Positions 58,848 to 64,000 of a DNA stretch of 64,000 nucleotides are shown here, piece after piece. The position numbers and the translations under genes are program-made. The stretch spans positions 2,480,001 to 2,544,000 of the forward strand of contig NZ_CP060201.1 in assembly GCF_013407925.2 (NCBI RefSeq). The letters run 5' to 3'. The stretch comes from Pseudomonas protegens. GTDB lineage: Bacteria; Pseudomonadota; Gammaproteobacteria; Pseudomonadales; Pseudomonadaceae. Below the pieces are notes generated by a model that ran no database searches, was not told the origin of the DNA, and saw only the letters and a list, made by a program, of their open reading frames with translations. The first letter of the stretch is position 1, and every line of letters begins with the position of its first letter.

Positions 58848-59150
58848 TCAGTCCACCAGCAGGCGGCCCAGGCGCTGCTTGAGCATCTGGTTCTCGGCGC
58901 GCAGTTGCCGCACTTCGTCCAGCAGGTCCAGGGCCAGGGCCACGCCTTCCCATTCCAGGTCCAGATCGCGGCGCAGCTTCGCCGCGCGCTTGGCCAGGGA
59001 CAGTTCAACATCGTTGAAACGCCAGTCCTGGGGCGCCGTCCCCTGAGGTTCAAGGATGCCGTGCTCGACGATTTCGATCACGTAGGCCGCCGACAGGTCG
59101 GCCACTTCACAGAATTCTTCCATGTCCAGCTGAACGATCAGGGTGCTCAT
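58848..59150 (-). CDS. cbpM: Chaperone modulator CbpM
   Basis: A 100-residue MerR-like protein: MSTLIVQLDMEEFCEVADLS, IEIVEHGILEPQG, WRFNDVELSLAKRAAKLRRDLDLEW (about residues 42-66) and a C-terminal leucine-rich coiled coil (EVRQLRAENQMLKQRLGRLL). CbpM binds the J-domain of CbpA and inhibits its co-chaperone and DNA-binding activities. It is 23 bases downstream of cbpA, the usual operon. Confidence 0.93.
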   Translation of the reverse strand: MSTLIVQLDMEEFCEVADLSAAYVIEIVEHGILEPQGTAPQDWRFNDVELSLAKRAAKLRRDLDLEWEGVALALDLLDEVRQLRAENQMLKQRLGRLLVD

Positions 59151-59173
59151 GATCGGCGCCTCCTAGTGTCGAA

Positions 59174-60112
59174 TCAGAAATTTTCCCGGGGGTCGAACGC
59201 CGCCTTCTTCGCCAGCTCCTGCCACAAGGCCTTGACCTCGTCGCCGGTGTGCTTGGGCATCACCGCCTTGAGCTGGACGAACAGGTAGCCGCGCTGGCCG
59301 GCCTTGTTCAGCAGGCCGTGGCCCTTGGCGCGCATGCGCTGGCCATTCTGGCTGCCGGCCGGAACCTTGAGGTTGATCTTGCCGGTCAGGGTCGGGACCG
59401 CGACCTCGGTGCCCAGTGCCAGCTCCCAAGGGGCCAGCGGCAGGGTGATGATCAGGTTCTCGCCTTCGACATCGAATTTCGGATGTGGCGCAAAACGAAT
59501 GGTCAGGTACAGGTCGCCATTGGCCCCGCCACCCACGCCCGGCGCGCCCTGGCCCTTGAGGCGGATGCGCTCGCCGTCGGTGACCCCGGCCGGAATCTTC
59601 ACGTTCAGGCTCTTGCTGGTGTTGCTGACGTGCTGCCCGTTGGCGTTGTATTGCGGCACCTGGAAGCTGATCTTCTTCGACTCGGTCGACAGGGTTTCTT
59701 CAAGAAAGATCGGCAGTTCCATTTCCACATCCTGTCCACGACGACCGCTGCTGCGGCGCTGCTCCGGGCCGCCGAATCCTGGCCCCCGGTTACCAAAGAT
59801 CGAACTGAAGAAGTCCGAGAAGTCACCACCGTCGCCACCGCCAAAGCCGCCACGGCTCTGCCAGCCCGGCGGGCCCTGGAAGGGCTGGCCATGCTGACCG
59901 TACTTGCGCAGGTCGTCGTACTCGGCGCGCTTGTCGGCGCTTTTCAGCGCTTCATAGGCTTCCGAGGCATCCTTGAACTTGGCCTCGGCATCCTTTTCCT
60001 TACTGACGTCGGGGTGGTATTTGCGCGCCAGCTTGCGATAGGCGGCCTTGATCGCCTTGTCGTCCGCCGTCGGCTCCACGCCGAGAATCTTGTAATAGTC
60101 TTTGAAGTCCAT
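59174..60112 (-). CDS. cbpA: Curved DNA-binding protein / DnaJ-like co-chaperone CbpA
   Basis: A 312-residue J-domain protein. The J-domain starts [20 protein letters not shown] and has the HPD motif in [12 protein letters not shown] Gly/Phe-rich linker ([18 protein letters not shown]) and two beta-domains follow ([28 protein letters not shown]). It lacks the DnaJ zinc finger, as expected for CbpA. It stimulates DnaK and binds curved DNA in stationary phase. ATG 60112 matches the family start. Divergent from the Hsp70-like gene over a 298-base gap that shows no other gene. Confidence 0.94.
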   Translation of the reverse strand: MDFKDYYKILGVEPTADDKAIKAAYRKLARKYHPDVSKEKDAEAKFKDASEAYEALKSADKRAEYDDLRKYGQHGQPFQGPPGWQSRGGFGGGDGGDFSDFFSSIFGNRGPGFGGPEQRRSSGRRGQDVEMELPIFLEETLSTESKKISFQVPQYNANGQHVSNTSKSLNVKIPAGVTDGERIRLKGQGAPGVGGGANGDLYLTIRFAPHPKFDVEGENLIITLPLAPWELALGTEVAVPTLTGKINLKVPAGSQNGQRMRAKGHGLLNKAGQRGYLFVQLKAVMPKHTGDEVKALWQELAKKAAFDPRENF

Positions 60113-60410
60113 CGAGGGAATCACCATCCGTTATCAAAGTCGCGCGGCGTGCAGCACAGCATGCTCGGTCTGGCAGCATGAGAATTGATCAATCTCAATC
60201 CTCTGACTGAACGGCGCATCAGAAGTTTATCGGCAGCCGCGGGCGGATCTTGTGATCCCTGGACGGCTGCTCGGCCCATGCCTGCAAGTTTGGGGGTCAA
60301 GGATAGTCTTTCAAGGCACCACGGGTTGCGATTTAGCAGATAGTCGGCCTTTGCAAGGCGCGAGGACTGGCGTACGCTGCGCGGCCGTTTTTTTCACCGG
60401 ATCCAAAGAC

Positions 60411-61676
60411 ATGAACAACGCCACCCCGGCCCGGGCCTGCGGCATTGACTTCGGTACCTCCAACTCCACCGTCGGCTGGCTGCGCCCCGGCGAGGAGACG
60501 CTGATCGCCCTGGAGGACGACAAGATCACCCTGCCTTCGGTGGTGTTCTTCAATATCGAGGAACGCCGTCCGGTGTACGGCCGCCTGGCGCTGCACGAGT
60601 ACCTGGAAGGCTACGAAGGCCGGCTGATGCGCTCGCTGAAGAGCCTGCTGGGCTCCAAGCTGATCAAGCACGACACCAGCGTGCTGGGCACCGCCATGCC
60701 GTTCAAGGACCTCTTGGGGCTGTTCATCGGCCAGCTGAAAAGCCGCGCCGAAGCCACCGCCGGTCGGGAATTCGAGCAAGTGGTACTGGGCCGCCCGGTG
60801 TTCTTCGTCGATGACGATGCCGCCGCCGACCAGGAAGCCGAAGACACCCTGGTGGAAGTGGCGCGCAAGATCGGTTTCAAGGATGTGTCCTTCCAGTACG
60901 AACCGATCGCCGCGGCCTTCGACTACGAGTCCACCATCGAACGCGAAGAGCTGGTGCTGATCGTCGACATCGGCGGCGGTACCTCGGACTTTTCCCTGGT
61001 GCGCCTGTCCCCCGAGCGCCGTGGCGTCGATAACCGCCACGACGACATCCTCGCCACCGGCGGCGTGCACGTCGGCGGTACCGACTTCGACAAACAACTG
61101 AGCTTGCAGGGCGTGATGCCGCTGTTCGGCTACGGCAGCCGGATGAAGAGCGGCGCCTACATGCCCACCAGCCACCACATGAACCTGGCGACCTGGCACA
61201 CCATCAACTCGGTGTACTCGCAAAAGTCCCAGCTGGCCCTGGGCAGCATGCGCTACGACATCGAAGACACCGGCGGCATCGACCGCCTGTTCAAGCTGAT
61301 CGAACAGCGCGCCGGGCACTGGCTGGCCATGGAAGTGGAAGAAACCAAGATCCAGCTGACCCACGCCGAAAACCGCCTGGTGGCCCTGGACCGCATCGAG
61401 CGCGACCTCAGCGTCGACCTGAGCCGTGCCCTGTTCGAATCCTCCATCGACGGCATGCTGGAGCGCATCCGCACCAGCGTCACCCAGTTGCTGAGCGACG
61501 CCAACGTCGGTGTGGCCCAGGTCGACACGGTGTTCTTCACCGGCGGTTCCAGCGGCATTCCGGCGCTGCGCCAGAGCGTGGCGGCCATGCTGCCCAATGC
61601 CCGGCATGTGGAAGGCAATATCTTCGGCAGCATCGGCAGCGGTCTGGCCATCGAGGCCAAGAAGCGCTACGGATAA
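60411..61676 (+). CDS. Short Hsp70-family protein (YegD-like)
   Basis: A 421-residue protein with the Hsp70/actin ATPase: ACGIDFGTSNSTVGW (phosphate 1), VLIVDIGGGTSDFSLVRL (phosphate 2) and FFTGGSSGIPALRQSV (adenosine region). It is much shorter than DnaK (about 640) and ends right after the ATPase domain, so the substrate-binding domain is missing, as in E. coli YegD. Its client is unknown. ATG 60411 was chosen as the family-like start. It is transcribed away from cbpA-cbpM, whose J-domain might serve it; that is speculation. Confidence 0.88.
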   Translation: MNNATPARACGIDFGTSNSTVGWLRPGEETLIALEDDKITLPSVVFFNIEERRPVYGRLALHEYLEGYEGRLMRSLKSLLGSKLIKHDTSVLGTAMPFKDLLGLFIGQLKSRAEATAGREFEQVVLGRPVFFVDDDAAADQEAEDTLVEVARKIGFKDVSFQYEPIAAAFDYESTIEREELVLIVDIGGGTSDFSLVRLSPERRGVDNRHDDILATGGVHVGGTDFDKQLSLQGVMPLFGYGSRMKSGAYMPTSHHMNLATWHTINSVYSQKSQLALGSMRYDIEDTGGIDRLFKLIEQRAGHWLAMEVEETKIQLTHAENRLVALDRIERDLSVDLSRALFESSIDGMLERIRTSVTQLLSDANVGVAQVDTVFFTGGSSGIPALRQSVAAMLPNARHVEGNIFGSIGSGLAIEAKKRYG

Positions 61677-61679
61677 AGG

Positions 61680-61770
61680 CAGAGGCAAGCTTCAAGCGGC
61701 AAGCCACAAGTAAAGGCAAGAGCGCAGTCGGCTTTAGCTTGCGGCTTGAAGCTGCAAGCTTGCCGCTGCT
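61680..61770. repeat. Long inverted-repeat element, copy 4 (between convergent genes)
   Basis: Left arm GAGGCAAGCTTCAAGCGGCA (61682 on) and right arm TGAAGCTGCAAGCTTGCCGC (61747-61766) repeat the CAAGCTTCAAGC-type sequence of the elements at 21379, 52202 and 55634. Here it lies between the tails of two convergent genes and overlaps neither. Confidence 0.75.
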
Positions 61771-61771
61771 G

Positions 61772-62782
61772 TTACACCAAGCCTGCCAGTTTCAATTCGC
61801 TTTTCAGGTAGGCGTAGTAGATCGGCCCTGCCACCACGCCGGGCAGGCCGAAGGCGGCCTCGAACACCAGCATCGCCAGCAGCAGCTCCCAGGACTTGGC
61901 ACTGATCTGCCCGCCGACGATCCGCGCGTTGAGGAAGTATTCCAGCTTGTGGATAAAGATCAGGTAGCCCAGCGCCGCCACCGCCACCCAGATCGACAGC
62001 GACAACCCAACGATGGTGATCAGGGTGTTGGAGATCAGGTTGCCGATCACCGGCAACAGGCCCAGCAGGAAGGTCAGCACGATCAGGGTCTTGGTCAGCG
62101 GCAGCTTGACCCCGAACAGCGGCAGGATCAGCGCCAGGAAGATCCCGGTGAAGAAGGTGTTGAGCAGGGAGATCTTGATCTGCGCGAAGACGATGTTGCG
62201 AAACGCCTGGACCAGCAGGTGCAGGCGATCGAACAGCGCCGCCGCCAGGGGCTTGCGCTTGGTCAGGTCGGGGATGCGCTGCAGGGCGATGATCGCCCCC
62301 AGGACCATGCCGATCAGCAGGGTCACGAACATGTGCGCCGCGTCCTTGCCCACCAGCTGCAACTCGCTCAAGTGCTTGCTGGCCCAGGCGCCGATGGCCG
62401 CCTGGAACTCCGCGGCACTGGCCGGCAGGTAGGAATCGAGGAACGGCGGCAACTGGCCCCGGGCCTTGTCCACCACCACCATGAACTTGCCCAGCGAAGC
62501 GCCGGGGTTCTCCGCTTCATGCAACAGGAAGCTGATGGCCCCGGCGAACAGCAGGGTCAGCAGACTGACCACCAGGGTGCCCAGCAGCGCCACCGCCAAC
62601 CAGCGCGCGCGCCGGCCTTCGATCAGCCGCTGCAATTGCGGGGTGAGCATGTTGACCAGCTCGAACACCAAGAGACCCGCCAGCAGGCTGGGCAGCAGAC
62701 GCAAGGGCAAGGCCAGCAACAGGCCACCGAAGATGATGATCCAACTGATGAACAACAGATGACGCTGTGAAAACGCTGGCAT
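61772..62782 (-). CDS. AI-2E family (PerM/YdiK-like) permease
   Basis: A 336-residue inner-membrane protein with about eight helices. FISWIIIFGGLLLALPLRLLPSLLAGLLVFELVN at the N-terminus (about residues 11-44), GIFLALILPLFGVKLPLTKTLIVLTFLLGLLPVIGNLISN (about 214-253) and KLEYFLNARIVGGQISAKSWELLLAMLVFEAAFGLPGVVAGPIYYAYL (about 279-326) are family hallmarks. Members are exporters of uncertain substrate. It is a single gene; promoter features were not resolved in the 124 bases upstream. Confidence 0.9.
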   Translation of the reverse strand: MPAFSQRHLLFISWIIIFGGLLLALPLRLLPSLLAGLLVFELVNMLTPQLQRLIEGRRARWLAVALLGTLVVSLLTLLFAGAISFLLHEAENPGASLGKFMVVVDKARGQLPPFLDSYLPASAAEFQAAIGAWASKHLSELQLVGKDAAHMFVTLLIGMVLGAIIALQRIPDLTKRKPLAAALFDRLHLLVQAFRNIVFAQIKISLLNTFFTGIFLALILPLFGVKLPLTKTLIVLTFLLGLLPVIGNLISNTLITIVGLSLSIWVAVAALGYLIFIHKLEYFLNARIVGGQISAKSWELLLAMLVFEAAFGLPGVVAGPIYYAYLKSELKLAGLV

Positions 62783-62906
62783 ATAGCCTCAAGACAAACA
62801 GCGGGAAAAGACCGGCAGTCTGCCAGCCTTCACCCCCGAGGAATAGTGGCAGGCGCCGTAAGGACGCGGGCTTACAGGGTACTGGAGTGTTGTGACAGGC
62901 GAAGGT

Positions 62907-63764
62907 TCAGTCGCTTTTGGCCTGAGGCACCGGGACTGAAAGGTCGGGCAGCGGCACGTCGTAGCCGCAGTAGTGCAGGCGGGTCAGGGTCAGGCGCTTG
63001 TCCGGGTAGTCATCGCCCCATCTCAGGTTCTGGTCATAGCGCGACTTGATGTGGGCACAAGCCTTTTGAATATCGGTTCGAGCCTTGGCCAGCACCGGCG
63101 CCGGCAAGGGGTTGATCTTCAGACTCTGGAAGAACGGCACGATGAACACCTGATCCAGGTCATAGCCCTTGCTCCCCAGGGGCAGGCGCTGGCCGGCATG
63201 GACATAGAAAGGCTGTTGCAGGCCGCTTTCCTGTTCCCAGCACCAGTACTTGACCTTGTCTTCGAGAATGCCCACTGCGGTCCCTTCCCAACGCTCGTAG
63301 GCGCGCAGGCATTGATAGCCCTGCATGCTCACCCAGTCGAGACTGCTGGGCTTGACACCGGTATGGGATGGCAGCGCCTGCCTGGCCAGCAGATCCTCAA
63401 GAAAGGCCTGCTGCGGATAGAGCAGACCATCCCCCCAGCCATCGAGAAAGCTGTTGACCCGCATATAGAGCCCGGAAGCCGTCACCTGAATGTCCCCATA
63501 GGAGAAAGATCCCGAGGTGCCGACCGACAGCGCATCACGACCCTTTTCATAGGTGAACCCGCCAGTGATGGTTCCGCACTGCGCATGCCGATAAGGCCCG
63601 GGCAGGTCGAAGGAGTAACGCTGCATCAGAGTGATCCGCTTCGCGCCTTCCGTGCACAGCATCCGGCTGTCCAAGCGTTCATTTTCGTAGACCAGAGGGG
63701 GCCCACCACATCCCGGCAGCAACCCACAGATCAGTACCATCAGCGCTATCAGTGCTAATTTCAT
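62907..63764 (-). CDS. Lipoprotein of unknown function
   Basis: A 285-residue lipoprotein: MKLALIALMVLICGLLPGC has a lipobox LPGC at residue 19. The mature protein is rich in aromatic residues and cysteines (YENERLDSRMLCTEGAKRIT, QYQCLRAYERW-like, VKYWCWEQESG, LHYCGYDVPLPD). No family is recognised. Its start overlaps the stop of the upstream partial gene by four bases (ATGA), so they are coupled. Lipoproteins coupled to a secreted toxin gene are often immunity proteins for type VI effectors; that is a guess here. The region is less GC-rich than its neighbours. Confidence 0.75.
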   Translation of the reverse strand: MKLALIALMVLICGLLPGCGGPPLVYENERLDSRMLCTEGAKRITLMQRYSFDLPGPYRHAQCGTITGGFTYEKGRDALSVGTSGSFSYGDIQVTASGLYMRVNSFLDGWGDGLLYPQQAFLEDLLARQALPSHTGVKPSSLDWVSMQGYQCLRAYERWEGTAVGILEDKVKYWCWEQESGLQQPFYVHAGQRLPLGSKGYDLDQVFIVPFFQSLKINPLPAPVLAKARTDIQKACAHIKSRYDQNLRWGDDYPDKRLTLTRLHYCGYDVPLPDLSVPVPQAKSD

Positions 63765-64000
63765 TGCGAACCCAGCAATTTGTCGTTGCCATACTGATCG
63801 ATCAAGGTCGGGATGATGTACTTGTCGGTCTTCTTGAAGGTCTCTTGCAGCCCGCTGTTAGCCCCGCCGCAGATATCCTTGGCCACACACAGGTAGTTGG
63901 AGTGAGGACTGTCCGCGCCCAACAACTTGCCTGTAGTGGCCGCGGCCCCGAAGAATCGGGTAACCGTATCGGACGAGTGCCACGCATTCAGCCCCAGCAA
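63761..64000 (-). CDS. Unidentified protein, 3' part only
   Basis: The last 79 codons of a gene that continues past the right edge. Visible sequence: LGLNAWHSSDTVTRFFGAAA, SNYLCVAKDICGGANSGLQ and KYIIPTLIDQYGNDKLLGSQ at the C-terminus. No signal peptide or domain can be judged from this fragment. It is translationally coupled (ATGA) to the lipoprotein gene downstream. Confidence 0.6.
   Translation of the reverse strand: MLGLNAWHSSDTVTRFFGAAATTGKLLGADSPHSNYLCVAKDICGGANSGLQETFKKTDKYIIPTLIDQYGNDKLLGSQ

Overview
This 64 kb stretch is chromosomal DNA of a fluorescent pseudomonad, most likely the Pseudomonas fluorescens complex (protegens/chlororaphis side). The reasons are its high GC content, GTAGGAGC-type REP sequences in many gene gaps, and a gene order that, as I remember it, follows the P. 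aeruginosa PAO1 neighbourhood PA4839 to PA4873. That order is speA, sui1, nudix, DUF2333, gcbA, ctpL, aroQ-accB-accC, prmA, zinc-ribbon protein, dusB-fis, purH-purD, retS, then urt and ure genes and a short Hsp70. I see no tRNA, rRNA, CRISPR array, prophage or complete insertion sequence.

Layout. 1-4643: envelope lipoproteins (two DUF4136 type), a cmoM/MazG-like pair, a small membrane protein, a MATE exporter and a lipoprotein esterase. 4711-9075: minus-strand speA, sui1-type factor, and a nudix/DUF2333 pair. 9364-13049: the diguanylate cyclase gcbA and the chemoreceptor ctpL, with a PHO-box-like site lying across the gcbA stop codon. 13362-19685: housekeeping genes aroQ, accBC, prmA, a zinc-ribbon membrane protein and dusB-fis. 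19768-26373: purH, purD, retS and marC. 26430-27909: three small cytoplasmic genes including CPCC-type and SUKH-type proteins.

27964-46672 looks like an inserted metal and cofactor block: cobalamin ring synthesis (cobJ-cobI-cobH-cobG on minus, cobL-cbiD-cobK on plus), a toxin-antitoxin pair, a copper module (two DUF2946 proteins, a PCu(A)C chaperone, an OprC/NosA-type receptor, a PepSY membrane protein), and a TonB receptor plus ABC transporter. The last cluster is preceded by a Zur-box-like palindrome rather than a Fur box, so zinc is a better guess than ferric siderophore. In PAO1 the cob genes and this transporter are neighbours (PA2903-PA2914) elsewhere on the chromosome.

46821-57448 handles urea: a secreted 11-residue-repeat protein, then urtABCDE with a sigma-54 promoter, then ureD-ureA-(two acetyltransferases)-ureB-ureC. 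Urea is imported and split to ammonia; the nickel accessory genes ureEFG are not in the window. 57547-64000 holds an RsbRD-type histidine kinase, the cbpA-cbpM co-chaperone pair divergent from a short Hsp70, an AI-2E family permease, and at the right edge a lipoprotein overlapping the 3' end of an unidentified gene.

Repeats are a strong theme: single REPs, REP doublets of two sequence families, a second family of longer inverted repeats (about 90-155 bp) mostly between genes of one operon, one REP inside the cobJ reading frame, and one MITE-like element touching the sui1 stop codon.
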